Below, piece after piece: positions 37,260-46,677 of a DNA stretch of 64,000 nucleotides. A program made the translations under genes and the position numbers. The DNA comes from Pseudoalteromonas holothuriae (GTDB taxonomy: Bacteria > Pseudomonadota > Gammaproteobacteria > Enterobacterales > Alteromonadaceae), in contig NZ_CAMAPC010000006.1 of the NCBI RefSeq assembly GCF_945859825.1, positions 1-64,000 on the forward strand, given 5' to 3'. Position 1 is the first letter of the stretch. Every line of letters starts with the position of its first letter. The notes under the pieces were generated by a model. That model had not been told where the DNA came from, did not search any database, and saw only the letters and a list, made by a program, of their open reading frames with translations.

Positions 37260-37992
37260 ATTTCTCATCGTATTGATAAGTATCGGCTTTTTTCCTTATG
37301 CGGGAGCAGAAGGAATTGATGCTCTGAGTATTACGACTAACCCAGATGGGTCTCAAGAATACTCTGTAACTCTACAAGTACTTGCTATTATGACCGCGCT
37401 GAGTTTTATTCCAGCGGCAGTTATAATGATGACGTCTTTCACCCGTATTATCGTCGTTTTAGCAATTTTGAGACAAGCTATAGGCCTCCAACAAACACCT
37501 TCTAACCAGATTCTTCTGGGTATGTCTTTGTTTTTAACTTTTTTCATTATGGCACCGATATTTAGCCAAATACACGATAAGGCAGTTCAACCTTATCTCA
37601 ATGAAGAAATGACCTCGCTGCAAGCTTTAAATCAAGCGAAAGAGCCGTTAAAAACATTTATGTTGTCTCAAACACGAATTAAAGATTTAGAAACCTTCGC
37701 TAAAATAGCAGGATATGACAGTCTTGATAAGCCAGAAGATACGCCGTTTATAGTTATTATCCCTGCGTTTGTAACGAGTGAGTTGCAAACTGCATTTATT
37801 ATTGGTTTCATGTTTTTTATACCCTTTCTGATTGTTGACTTAGTCGTAGCCAGTGTTTTAATGGCAATGGGTATGATGATGTTATCGCCGATGATAGTGT
37901 CTTTACCATTTAAAATTATGCTGTTTGTATTAGTTGATGGCTGGGGTTTGGTAATGGGTACGTTAGCCCGCAGTTTTGGCTTAGGAACGTGA
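37252..37992 (+). CDS. fliP: Flagellar export gate protein FliP
   Basis: A 246-residue polytopic protein with a cleavable N-terminal signal (ending near AGAEG), which is usual for FliP. Conserved segments are [27 protein letters not shown] (part), [22 protein letters not shown] and MGMMMLSPM. FliP forms the pentameric core of the FliPQR gate. It overlaps fliO by eight bases. Confidence 0.97.
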   Translation: MIRFLIVLISIGFFPYAGAEGIDALSITTNPDGSQEYSVTLQVLAIMTALSFIPAAVIMMTSFTRIIVVLAILRQAIGLQQTPSNQILLGMSLFLTFFIMAPIFSQIHDKAVQPYLNEEMTSLQALNQAKEPLKTFMLSQTRIKDLETFAKIAGYDSLDKPEDTPFIVIIPAFVTSELQTAFIIGFMFFIPFLIVDLVVASVLMAMGMMMLSPMIVSLPFKIMLFVLVDGWGLVMGTLARSFGLGT

Positions 37993-37993
37993 C

Positions 37994-38263
37994 ATGGAAC
38001 CAGAAGTATTTGTTGATATTCTAAGTGACTCGCTTTTTATAGTGATAAAACTGGTTGCGGCAATCGTTCTACCCGGTTTATTGGTTGGCCTCGTTGTTGC
38101 TGTATTTCAAGCAGCGACATCAATTAATGAACAAACTTTAAGCTTTTTACCCAGGTTGATTATTACAATTGTTGCGCTCATCATTGGAGGGCATTGGTTT
38201 ACACAAGTGTTGATGGACTTTTTTATCGGGATTGTAATGCGGATCCCTGAAATAGCAGGTTAG
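37994..38263 (+). CDS. fliQ: Flagellar export gate protein FliQ
   Basis: An 89-residue protein with two transmembrane hairpin helices (about 14-39 and 52-76). Conserved landmarks are PGLLVGLVVAVFQAATSINEQTL (partial) and FLPRLI. Four copies join FliP and FliR in the export gate. It starts one base after the fliP stop. Confidence 0.97.
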   Translation: MEPEVFVDILSDSLFIVIKLVAAIVLPGLLVGLVVAVFQAATSINEQTLSFLPRLIITIVALIIGGHWFTQVLMDFFIGIVMRIPEIAG

Positions 38264-38265
38264 GA

Positions 38266-39045
38266 ATGGAATTTCCTTTAGCCGTTATTATACAGTGGCT
38301 TAGTGACTTGTTGCTTCCCTTAGTTCGCATTAGCTCGATGATCATGATAATGGCTGGCTTAGGTGCTAAAACAGTGCCAGCGCGAATAAAGATGGCGTTG
38401 TCAGTGGTTATTACTCTAGCGGTGATGCCTGTACTTCCCCCCTCCCAGTTTGTCGACTTGTTTTCTTTTGGTATGGTATTTGTTGTTATTCAGCAAATGA
38501 TTATTGGTATAGCAATTGGGTTTGCATCATTATTATTACTAAATACATTTATCATTGCAGGTCAGATTTTAGCAATGCAAACCGGTTTGGGTTTTGCATC
38601 TGTGGTAGACCCAGCAAACGGGTTGAGTGTACCTGCAGTAGGGCAGTTTTATCTCATTTTATCGACACTGCTCTTTTTTGTCTTTAATGGTCATTTAATG
38701 ATGCTGAAAATGATTATTTTTAGTTTTGAAACGCTCCCTATTAATGGGCAGTGGTGGGTGGTTGATAGCTATTGGCTAATTATTAATTGGGGAGGGTGGA
38801 TGTTTGCAACTGCATTAGCGCTTTCACTTGCTCCTTTAACAGCTATGTTAGTTATCAATATTTCATTTGGCATAATGACTCGGGCAGCGCCTCAAATGAA
38901 TATTTTTTCAGTAGGGTTTGCGTTTACGTTGATAGCAGGTTTGACAATCATTTGGGCTACGCTCGGTAATTTTGTGGTTCAATACGAATTTCAATGGCTG
39001 AAAATGACGGAGTTAATGTGTAACTTAATTGGATGTACGGTGTAA
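38266..39045 (+). CDS. fliR: Flagellar export gate protein FliR
   Basis: A 259-residue polytopic protein with about six hydrophobic segments. Conserved features are MIMAGLGAKTVPARIKMALSV (partial), IAIGFASLLLLNTFIIAGQILAMQTGLGFAS (partial), VDPANG and FSVGFAFTLIAGLTI. FliR closes the FliP5Q4R1 gate. It lies two bases after fliQ. Confidence 0.97.
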   Translation: MEFPLAVIIQWLSDLLLPLVRISSMIMIMAGLGAKTVPARIKMALSVVITLAVMPVLPPSQFVDLFSFGMVFVVIQQMIIGIAIGFASLLLLNTFIIAGQILAMQTGLGFASVVDPANGLSVPAVGQFYLILSTLLFFVFNGHLMMLKMIIFSFETLPINGQWWVVDSYWLIINWGGWMFATALALSLAPLTAMLVINISFGIMTRAAPQMNIFSVGFAFTLIAGLTIIWATLGNFVVQYEFQWLKMTELMCNLIGCTV

Positions 39046-39048
39046 GCA

Positions 39049-40179
39049 ATGGCAGAAGATTCAGGCCAAGAACGTACCGAAGAACCTACCTCAAAGAAAA
39101 TAGAAGAGGCGCGGAAAAAGGGGCAAATTGCGCGTTCTAAAGAACTTGGCACAACATTTGTTTTGATTTTTTCTGCTATTGCCTTGTTATTGTATGGACC
39201 TGCGCTCGGTCAGGGGTTGTATAATATTATGGGCCGCGCCTTAACTCTTAATCGTAATGAAACATATGATACAACTAAAATGTTTTCTGTATGGGATATG
39301 GCTTTCGCAGAATTACTATTTCCATTTTCTATGTTTGTACTCATTATTGCTTTAGCTGGTGTTGTGGGTAATACGCTACTTGGTGGGTTTAACTTTAGTT
39401 GGCAAGCAGCAGCGCCTAAAGCAAGTAAAATGTCTCCTATGAAAGGCTTAAAGCGTATGCTTGGACCGCAGGCTGCAGTTGAACTAATCAAGTCGATCCT
39501 AAAGTTTATATTGGTTGCAGGCGCTGCAATTTTTCTTATTAACACTTTTTTTTATGAAATACTGCACCTTAGTATTGAGGCAGTACCAGGCAGTATTATC
39601 CATTCATTAGAGATACTTGCATGGATGTTTCTAGGACTAAGTTGTACTTTGATTATAATTTCGGCAATTGATGCGCCTTATCAAAGTTATAATCACCATA
39701 AACAGCTAAAAATGACACTGCAAGAGGTGAAAGATGAATATAAAAACTCTGAAGGTGATCCGCAAATTAAGGCTCGTATCAGGCGAACACAGCGAGAAAT
39801 GTCACAACGAAGAATGATGCAAGATGTACCTGATGCTGATGTGGTGGTGACTAACCCGACACATTATTCTGTCGCGCTTAAATATGATACCGATAAAGCA
39901 GGTGCGCCGATGGTCATAGCCAAAGGTGTTGATGAACTGGCCATGCAAATTCGTAAGGTTGCCATCGGTAATGAGGTACCAATTGTTGAATCACCATTAC
40001 TAACACGTTCTTTGTATCATACTACTGAAGTAGGTGAGCAAATACCTGATCAGCTCTTTACTGCAGTGGCACAAGTTTTAGCATATGTTTTTCAGCTTAA
40101 ACGTTTTAACAAGGGGCGAGGCCGTAAGCCAACCTCATTAAATAAAGACTTGTCTATTCCCGATCACCTAAAACATTAA
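39049..40179 (+). CDS. flhB: Flagellar export switch protein FlhB
   Basis: A 376-residue export gate protein. The N terminus ERTEEPTSKKIEEARKKGQIARSKE is typical. Four transmembrane segments follow, then the cytoplasmic autocleavage domain with the NPTH motif at residues 269-272 (VVVTNPTHYSVALKY), the same position as in Salmonella. Cleavage between Asn and Pro permits the switch to filament substrates under FliK control. It is the last gene of the fliK-flhB run. Confidence 0.97.
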   Translation: MAEDSGQERTEEPTSKKIEEARKKGQIARSKELGTTFVLIFSAIALLLYGPALGQGLYNIMGRALTLNRNETYDTTKMFSVWDMAFAELLFPFSMFVLIIALAGVVGNTLLGGFNFSWQAAAPKASKMSPMKGLKRMLGPQAAVELIKSILKFILVAGAAIFLINTFFYEILHLSIEAVPGSIIHSLEILAWMFLGLSCTLIIISAIDAPYQSYNHHKQLKMTLQEVKDEYKNSEGDPQIKARIRRTQREMSQRRMMQDVPDADVVVTNPTHYSVALKYDTDKAGAPMVIAKGVDELAMQIRKVAIGNEVPIVESPLLTRSLYHTTEVGEQIPDQLFTAVAQVLAYVFQLKRFNKGRGRKPTSLNKDLSIPDHLKH

Positions 40180-40189
40180 TAACGATAAT

Positions 40190-40205
40190 TGGCTCATTAC
40201 TTGCT
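40190..40205 (+). promoter_or_regulatory. Sigma-54 promoter of the flhA operon
   Basis: TGGCTCATTACTTGCT, with GG (40191-40192) and GC (40203-40204) separated by 10 bases and a perfect TTGCT -12 element. It lies 38 bases before the flhA ATG, in the only sizeable gap between flhB and fliA. Confidence 0.92.
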
Positions 40206-40243
40206 TTAGTAGCTTAGTGTCAATATTTTGCAGTTGTTAAGTT

Positions 40244-42340
40244 ATGGAATTTAAAGCAGTTTTATCTCAGCTCAATAAAGATAAAAAAGAATACGCTAAA
40301 GGTGTAGGTACGCCTTTACTGGTGCTTGCGGCTCTCGGTATGGTTATTTTGCCATTACCCCCATTTTTGCTGGATATTCTGTTTTCGTTCAATATTGCAT
40401 TATCTCTTGTGGTCTTACTAGTTACTGTTTATACCATGAAACCATTAGAGTTTGGTATGTTTCCGGCTGTGTTGTTAATTGCGACGATTATGCGCTTGGC
40501 TTTGAATGTTGCAAGTACACGTGTTGTACTTTTAGAAGGGCACAATGGTGGAGATGCAGCGGGCAAAGTGATTGAAGCGTTTGGCTCAGTAGTTATTGGT
40601 GGAAATTATGCTGTTGGTCTTGTTGTATTTTTAATTCTGATCATTATAAATTTTGTTGTAATCACTAAAGGTGCAGGACGTATTTCTGAGGTGTCAGCGC
40701 GTTTTACCTTGGATGCTATGCCAGGTAAGCAAATGGCGATTGATGCAGATTTAAACGCCGGGTTTATAAGTGCAGAAGACGCTCGAGCTAGGCGTGAAGA
40801 GGTAACTCGAGAAGCTGACTTTTATGGTTCTATGGATGGTGCTAGTAAGTTTGTAAAAGGTGATGCAATAGCGGGTATCGTAATATTGGCAATTAATATT
40901 ATCGGTGGTTTGTTTGTTGGAATGATCCAGCATGACCTGACTTTTGGTAGGGCAATGGAAGTATATACGTTGCTAACGATCGGTGATGGATTAGTTGCCC
41001 AATTACCATCACTTTTATTATCAATTGGTACCGCAATTGTGGTGACTCGACAAAATGAGTCTCATAATATGGGTGATCAGTTTAAGTCTCAGCTTGGTAA
41101 CGAAAAGTCTCTGTTTATCGCTTCAGGCATCTTAACCGTAATGGGGCTTGTTCCTGGTATGCCGCATGTTGCATTTTTAAGCTTGGGCGCTTTATTAGGT
41201 TATCTTGCTTATTACACCCATAAGCAAAAGAGTGAGGCGGCTGAAAACAATGCTGGGCAAGAAGCGAGTGGTACTGATATTGCCAACAAGCAAGAACAAA
41301 AAGAGTTGGGGTGGGATGATGTTCAACCTGTAGATGTTATTGGTTTAGAAGTTGGCTACCGTCTTATTCCACTCGTTGACCAATCGCAAGGTGGTGAACT
41401 ATTAAGTCGCATAAAGGGCGTACGTAAAAAGCTATCTCAAGAGCTTGGTTTTTTGGTACCGCCAGTACATATTCGTGACAACTTAGAGCTTGACCCAAAC
41501 GCGTATAACATCACATTAATGGGTGTTGGATCTGGCGAAGGTGAATTAAAACATGGTGACGAGCTAGCGATTAATCCAGGGCAGGTATTTGGTCCTATCA
41601 AGGGTGTGGAGACAAAAGACCCTGCATTTGGTCTAGATGCGGTTTGGATTAAACCCGAGCAAAAAGACGAAGCGCATTCTTTAGGTTATACAGTCGTTGA
41701 CGCGGCGACAGTAGTTGCGACACATATTAGTCAGTTGCTAACCAACAATGCTTCGTTATTGCTAGGGCATGAGGAAGTGCAAAACTTATTGGACATGTTG
41801 GCTAAGAGTCATCCTCGACTCGTAGAAGGGTTAGTACCTGATGTACTTCCTCTCACTACCATTGTAAAAGTTCTACAAAATTTACTTAATGAAGGCGTTG
41901 CAATTCGTGACATGCGCTCAATTGTTCAGACCCTTGTCGAATACGGACCACGCAGCCAAGACCCTGATGTATTAACGGCTGCAGTAAGAATTTCACTGCG
42001 TAGATTAATAGTTCAAGATGCGGTTGGTAATGCTGATGAAATCCCTGTCATAACATTGGCGCCTGAGTTGGAACAGATGTTGCATCAGTCACTTCAGAAC
42101 GCAGGTGATGAAGGGGCCGGTATCGAACCAGGCCTTGCGGAACGGCTTCAGAACTCATTGAGAGAAGCCCATCAAACGCAAGAGATGCTAGGTGATCCGT
42201 CCATTTTATTAACCTCAGGTATGTTAAGAAGCGTGCTTTCAAGATTTGTTAAACATACGATCCCAGGCCTTCGCGTGATGTCATATCAAGAAGTGCCAGA
42301 TGAAAGACAAATAAAGATTGTGAGCTCGGTTGGACAGTAA
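40244..42340 (+). CDS. flhA: Flagellar export gate protein FlhA
   Basis: A 698-residue protein. The N-terminal half is membrane-embedded with about eight helices. It includes the FHIPEP-family loop (MKPLEFGMFPAVLLIATIMRLALNVASTR, partial) and the charged cytoplasmic loop RISEVSARFTLDAMPGKQMAIDADLNAG (partial). The C-terminal half forms the nonameric ring that receives chaperone-substrate complexes (EVGYRLIPLVD, GVRKKLSQELGFLVPPVHIRDN partial). The end is typical (LRVMSYQEVPDERQIKIV). Confidence 0.97.
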   Translation: MEFKAVLSQLNKDKKEYAKGVGTPLLVLAALGMVILPLPPFLLDILFSFNIALSLVVLLVTVYTMKPLEFGMFPAVLLIATIMRLALNVASTRVVLLEGHNGGDAAGKVIEAFGSVVIGGNYAVGLVVFLILIIINFVVITKGAGRISEVSARFTLDAMPGKQMAIDADLNAGFISAEDARARREEVTREADFYGSMDGASKFVKGDAIAGIVILAINIIGGLFVGMIQHDLTFGRAMEVYTLLTIGDGLVAQLPSLLLSIGTAIVVTRQNESHNMGDQFKSQLGNEKSLFIASGILTVMGLVPGMPHVAFLSLGALLGYLAYYTHKQKSEAAENNAGQEASGTDIANKQEQKELGWDDVQPVDVIGLEVGYRLIPLVDQSQGGELLSRIKGVRKKLSQELGFLVPPVHIRDNLELDPNAYNITLMGVGSGEGELKHGDELAINPGQVFGPIKGVETKDPAFGLDAVWIKPEQKDEAHSLGYTVVDAATVVATHISQLLTNNASLLLGHEEVQNLLDMLAKSHPRLVEGLVPDVLPLTTIVKVLQNLLNEGVAIRDMRSIVQTLVEYGPRSQDPDVLTAAVRISLRRLIVQDAVGNADEIPVITLAPELEQMLHQSLQNAGDEGAGIEPGLAERLQNSLREAHQTQEMLGDPSILLTSGMLRSVLSRFVKHTIPGLRVMSYQEVPDERQIKIVSSVGQ

Positions 42341-42361
42341 TAGGATTTAAGGGGTTGTAAC

Positions 42362-43849
42362 ATGAAAATCAAACGTTTTTTTGCCAAAGATATGCGCACT
42401 GCACTCAAAGAAGTGAAAGAAGAGCTAGGTGTAGATGCTGTTATTATGTCAAATAAAAAGTTGGCTGATGGCGTGGAAATTGTTGCTGCAATAGACAATG
42501 ATCGCGCACCAGTAGCTCCTACACATGAAGAGCCGATGGAGCAACAGCCTCAAACTCGTTCAGCTTCGCCTCGTTTTGTTCGCCCTGAATCTCTGCGCGC
42601 GCGCCCTGAACCTCAGGCCCCTGTTGCAGACAGCCTTGAGGCACTATTGGAACGTCAAGCCCCGCGTCCTCGCTCTGCACAATTAGCTTCTATGTTTTCG
42701 CAATCAGGCATAGATACAGATCAAGTTTTTAAGGCTCGTCAACAAGCTCCTCAAGATAACCGCGCTCAAGAGCCTGCACCACAAAGCCTCAAAAGCCATA
42801 CTAATCCGTCTCAACATGTTGCTAATGAAAGAATGCAAGCGGCTGCAGACTGGCAGTTTGAAGACGAGTTAGAGTCTGGGTTTGGGGATGATATGAATCA
42901 TAGTAGTCCTGAAAATAATGAAATGACTTCCATGCGCGAAGAAATGAATGCTATTCGTCAACTTTTAGAGCATCAAGTCTCTGGCTTGATGCAACAAGAT
43001 ATGGCGCGCAGAGACCCGACTCGAGCCTGTTTAATTGATAGACTACAGGGCATGGGAATTGATGCCGAGGTAGCACAGCAGATGGCATGCTTCATTCCCG
43101 ATGATGTATCACGAAAAGAAGCATGGAATGCACTTTTAAACATGGTTGTAAACCAAATGCATACCACTAATAATGACATTCTTCGTCAAGGTGGGGTCTA
43201 TGCATTTGTGGGCCCTACAGGTGTTGGCAAAACAACGACCGTTGCTAAATTAGCTGCGCTGGGCGCACAAAAATATGGTGCTGATAAAGTTGCGCTTATC
43301 ACCACCGATACATACCGTATAGGTGCCTATGAGCAGTTATCTACTTACGGACGCATTATTGGCTGCCCGGTAAAACAAGTCAAAGATGCCAATGAACTTG
43401 CAGAAGTTTTATATCACTTACGCAATAAGCGACTAATATTAATAGATACAGCTGGTATGAGCCAAAGAGATTTGCGTTTAACCGAGCAATTAAATACTTT
43501 AATGCGTAGCACCCGGGTTGATATTCGTAGCTATTTAGTATTAAGTGCAACATCACAGATGCATGTATTGCAAGAAACAGTTCGTCACTTTCAAAAAGTG
43601 AATCTAAGTGGCTGTATCTTTACTAAACTTGATGAATGTCTGAGTTTGGGTGAGATTATTAGCATAGCGATTCAAAATCGCTTGCCAATAGGGTATCTTA
43701 CTAATGGACAGCGAGTTCCTGAGGATATTCGTGTTGCGAATGCTCAAAAGCTAGTCAAAAAAGCGGAGCAATTGTATTTAAAGAGAATAAAAGCACAACA
43801 TTCGAGACCTGCAGCAGTAGCGTCTCAGACAGTAGGAATGTATGATTAA
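42362..43849 (+). CDS. flhF: Polar flagellum placement GTPase FlhF
   Basis: A 495-residue SRP-type GTPase that marks the pole for flagellar assembly. The B domain (1-170) starts MKIKRFFAKDMRTALKEVKEELG and is followed by a Pro/Gln-rich low-complexity stretch. The NG domain has G1 GPTGVGKTT (284-292), TTDTYRIGAYEQL, IDTAGMSQRD and FTKLDE. The N domain is preceded by a helical region with Met-rich segments. It is followed by its antagonist flhG with an eight-base overlap. Confidence 0.97.
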   Translation: MKIKRFFAKDMRTALKEVKEELGVDAVIMSNKKLADGVEIVAAIDNDRAPVAPTHEEPMEQQPQTRSASPRFVRPESLRARPEPQAPVADSLEALLERQAPRPRSAQLASMFSQSGIDTDQVFKARQQAPQDNRAQEPAPQSLKSHTNPSQHVANERMQAAADWQFEDELESGFGDDMNHSSPENNEMTSMREEMNAIRQLLEHQVSGLMQQDMARRDPTRACLIDRLQGMGIDAEVAQQMACFIPDDVSRKEAWNALLNMVVNQMHTTNNDILRQGGVYAFVGPTGVGKTTTVAKLAALGAQKYGADKVALITTDTYRIGAYEQLSTYGRIIGCPVKQVKDANELAEVLYHLRNKRLILIDTAGMSQRDLRLTEQLNTLMRSTRVDIRSYLVLSATSQMHVLQETVRHFQKVNLSGCIFTKLDECLSLGEIISIAIQNRLPIGYLTNGQRVPEDIRVANAQKLVKKAEQLYLKRIKAQHSRPAAVASQTVGMYD

Positions 43850-44702
43850 CACAGTATTAGATCAAGCAAGTGGCCTGCGTAAAATGAGTCAAAATAATAA
43901 TCACGGTGTTAAAGTTATCGCGGTAACAGGTGGTAAAGGGGGGGTTGGTAAAACAAATGTCTCCTTAAATACTGCAATCGCACTGGGTCAGCAAGGAAAT
44001 CGTGTCTTAGTATTGGACGCTGATTTGGGTTTGGCAAACTGTGATGTCATGTTAGGTCTTAGAGTTGAGAAAAATTTATCACATGTGCTTTCTGGTGAGT
44101 GTGAACTAGATGAAATATTAGTCGAAGGACCTGCGGGAATTAAAATTGTGCCTGCTACGTCAGGGTCGCAAAGCATGGTGGAGCTGACCCCGGCAGAGCA
44201 TGCAGGTCTTATTCGTGCATTCAGTGAGTTAAATACTGAATTTGATATACTTATCGTAGATACTGCAGCTGGCATTTCAGATATGGTGCTGAGCTTCTCT
44301 CGTGCAGCACAAGATGTGATGGTAGTCGTGTGTGATGAACCGACATCAATAACGGACGCTTATGCACTAATTAAAGTATTAAGCCGTGAGCATGGTGTTT
44401 ATAAATTTAAAATTGTTGCTAATATGGTGCGAAGTTTACGAGAAGGGCAAGAATTATTTGCTAAACTCTCAAAAGTAACGGATAGGTTTTTGGATGTAGC
44501 TTTGGAGCTTGTGGCAACAGTACCGTTCGATGAAAATATGCGTAAATCATCAAGACGGCAAAAGACGATTGTTGAGTTGTTTCCCAACTCACCTGCAGCG
44601 GTCGCATTTAGAGGTCTTGCGAGTAAGGCAGTAAAGTGGCCAATACCGCATCAGCCATCGGGGCATTTAGAGTTTTTTATTGAACAACTAGTCAATGGTT
44701 AA
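43842..44702 (+). CDS. flhG: Flagellar number regulator FlhG/FleN (MinD-like ATPase)
   Basis: A 286-residue MinD/ParA-family ATPase. The N-terminal DQASGLRKM helix is the element that activates the FlhF GTPase. The deviant Walker A is KGGVGKT (32-38), and Walker B/A' follow as VLVLDADLGLANCDVMLG and ILIVDTAAGISD. FlhG limits the polar flagellum number and restrains FlrA/FleQ. It precedes fliA by two bases. Confidence 0.97.
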   Translation: MINTVLDQASGLRKMSQNNNHGVKVIAVTGGKGGVGKTNVSLNTAIALGQQGNRVLVLDADLGLANCDVMLGLRVEKNLSHVLSGECELDEILVEGPAGIKIVPATSGSQSMVELTPAEHAGLIRAFSELNTEFDILIVDTAAGISDMVLSFSRAAQDVMVVVCDEPTSITDAYALIKVLSREHGVYKFKIVANMVRSLREGQELFAKLSKVTDRFLDVALELVATVPFDENMRKSSRRQKTIVELFPNSPAAVAFRGLASKAVKWPIPHQPSGHLEFFIEQLVNG

Positions 44703-44704
44703 CT

Positions 44705-45439
44705 ATGGCATCATCGGTGAGTAAAGCGATGGGGTATCAGACATCTGAACATTTACATAAAGTGGTGGAACGTCATGCATCACTGGTCAAAAAAGTTGCG
44801 TGTCATATGCTGGCGCGACTACCTGCGAATATTCAATTAGATGATTTGATACAATCTGGCATGATAGGGCTAATTGAAGCAACTAAAAATTTTGATGCAT
44901 CAAAAGGAGCGAGTTTTGAAACGTTTGCAGGTATTCGCATTCGAGGTGCAATGTTAGATGAGATCCGCCGGGGTGATTGGGCTCCTCGTTCAGTTCACCG
45001 TAAAAGTAGAATGGTTGCAGAAGCCATCTCAGAACTTGAGTCTGCCCTCAATCGAGAGCCAAAAGATACGGAAATAGCTGAAAAACTTGATATTACGCTG
45101 GATGAGTACCATCATATCTTAAGTGATGTTAATAGCAGTAAAGTCATAGGTATTGAGGACTTAGGTGTAGATGAAGATGTTATTTCACCTGCAGACAACG
45201 ATTTATCGCTAGACAAACCATTTAATAACGTTAAAAATGAACGTTTTAACGAGTCGTTAGTGGCAGCGATAAATGCTTTGCCAGAAAGAGACGCCCTAGT
45301 GTTGTCGCTTTATTACAACGATGAAATGAATTTAAAAGAAATCGGGCAAATACTAGATGTAAGTGAATCTCGTGTTAGCCAAATTCATGGGCAGGCAATG
45401 ATAAGGTTAAGAGCCAAAATCAATGACTGGGTCAATTAG
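44705..45439 (+). CDS. fliA: Flagellar sigma factor FliA (sigma-28)
   Basis: A 244-residue sigma-70 family factor. Region 2 shows LVKKVACHMLARLPANIQLDDLIQSGMIGLIEA (partial) and FETFAGIRIRGAMLDEIRRGDW (partial). Region 3 has RKSRMVAEAISELE, and region 4 has ALPERDALVLSLYYNDEMNLKEIGQIL (partial) with the HTH VSESRVSQIHGQAMIRLR. It recognises promoters such as the one at 800-826. An anti-sigma factor FlgM gene is not in the window. Confidence 0.97.
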   Translation: MASSVSKAMGYQTSEHLHKVVERHASLVKKVACHMLARLPANIQLDDLIQSGMIGLIEATKNFDASKGASFETFAGIRIRGAMLDEIRRGDWAPRSVHRKSRMVAEAISELESALNREPKDTEIAEKLDITLDEYHHILSDVNSSKVIGIEDLGVDEDVISPADNDLSLDKPFNNVKNERFNESLVAAINALPERDALVLSLYYNDEMNLKEIGQILDVSESRVSQIHGQAMIRLRAKINDWVN

Positions 45440-45477
45440 AGTAAAAATAATAGGTTCAAACCTCACTGGAGGATGTT

Positions 45478-45861
45478 TTGGATAAAAACATGAAGATTCT
45501 CGTGGTTGATGATTTTTCTACAATGAGGAGAATAATCAAAAACCTGCTTAGAGATTTAGGCTTTACCAATGTACAAGAAGCTGATGATGGCAGTACTGCG
45601 CTTCCAATGCTACAAAATCAAGAGTTTGATTTTGTTGTAACAGATTGGAATATGCCTGGCATGCAAGGAATTGATTTGCTCCGTGCAATTAGAGCAGATG
45701 ATAACCTTAAGCATATCCCAGTGTTAATGGTGACTGCGGAAGCGAAAAAAGAACAAATTGTGGCAGCTGCGCAAGCTGGGGTTAACGGTTACATTGTTAA
45801 ACCATTTACTGCAGGAACACTAAAAACTAAGTTAGAAAAAGTGTTTGAGCGTTTAGGCTAA
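45478..45861 (+). CDS. cheY: Chemotaxis response regulator CheY
   Basis: A 127-residue single receiver domain. Asp11 and Asp12, the phospho-acceptor Asp56 ([10 protein letters not shown]), Thr in VTAEAKKE and the Lys in VKPF are all present. The start is TTG at 45478, placed six bases after GGAGG; this gives the N terminus [13 protein letters not shown], which matches polar-flagellum CheY proteins. The next ATG is four codons inside and has worse spacing. CheY-P binds FliM. Confidence 0.96.
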   Translation: MDKNMKILVVDDFSTMRRIIKNLLRDLGFTNVQEADDGSTALPMLQNQEFDFVVTDWNMPGMQGIDLLRAIRADDNLKHIPVLMVTAEAKKEQIVAAAQAGVNGYIVKPFTAGTLKTKLEKVFERLG

Positions 45862-45881
45862 GAATTAAGAAGGAGAGGCTA

Positions 45882-46664
45882 ATGTCAACGCCTTCTGTGC
45901 CTCAGATCAGCCTTGAACAGGCAAAACAGCTTGTTGCTTATCTAGAGCAAGGTGAACAAGAAAAAGCAGATCAATTAATTCTAGATGCTGCCAATAAAGA
46001 GCAATCTGAGTTATTTGCAGAGGTGGGTAAATTAACCCGCCAACTGCATGAGTCACTAAAGAGCTTTGAACTCGACACGCGTCTTGCTGATTTGACGACT
46101 GATGCCCTTCCTGATGCAAAGCAACGTTTAAACTACGTGATGGAACTGACGGAAAATGCTGCTAATAAAACTATGGATGCTGTTGAAGCAAGCTTACCGC
46201 TTGCACAGCAGTTAGCAGATGATTTGTCTGATATAAAACCGACTTGGGATCGCCTAATGAGGCGTGATATACAACTTGGTGAGTTCAAGTCGCTATGTCA
46301 TGATTTAGATAAGTTTATGCAAGGGTCACAAACGCGTACCGATGAACTGCAAAGTTTGATGACTAATGTGCTAATGGCTCAAGATTATCAAGATTTAACA
46401 GGACAAGTTATACGCAGAGTTATTGAGCTGGTAAGAGAAGTTGAAGATAGTCTAATAAATCTGTTAACCGTTTTTGGCACTTCTGATGAACTACCGAGTA
46501 AAAGTCAGCAAGCTCAAAGTAATGCCGTTTTACCAAATGAGGTTGATGCTGACATAAACGAGATTTCAGGGCCGGAAGGGCCCATTATTGATGCAGATAC
46601 TCGAGATGATGTGGTATCAGGTCAAGATGAAGTTGATGATTTGCTATCAAGTTTAGGCTTCTAA
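45882..46664 (+). CDS. cheZ: CheY-P phosphatase CheZ
   Basis: A 260-residue helical protein. The catalytic segment MAQDYQDLTGQVIRRVIELV contains the essential Asp/Gln pair (DLTGQ). The C terminus DDLLSSLGF is the CheY-binding amphipathic peptide. A Pro- and acid-rich linker joins the two. It starts after AGGAGAG and follows cheY by 20 bases. Confidence 0.95.
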   Translation: MSTPSVPQISLEQAKQLVAYLEQGEQEKADQLILDAANKEQSELFAEVGKLTRQLHESLKSFELDTRLADLTTDALPDAKQRLNYVMELTENAANKTMDAVEASLPLAQQLADDLSDIKPTWDRLMRRDIQLGEFKSLCHDLDKFMQGSQTRTDELQSLMTNVLMAQDYQDLTGQVIRRVIELVREVEDSLINLLTVFGTSDELPSKSQQAQSNAVLPNEVDADINEISGPEGPIIDADTRDDVVSGQDEVDDLLSSLGF

Positions 46665-46677
46665 TAGGAGAGTATGC

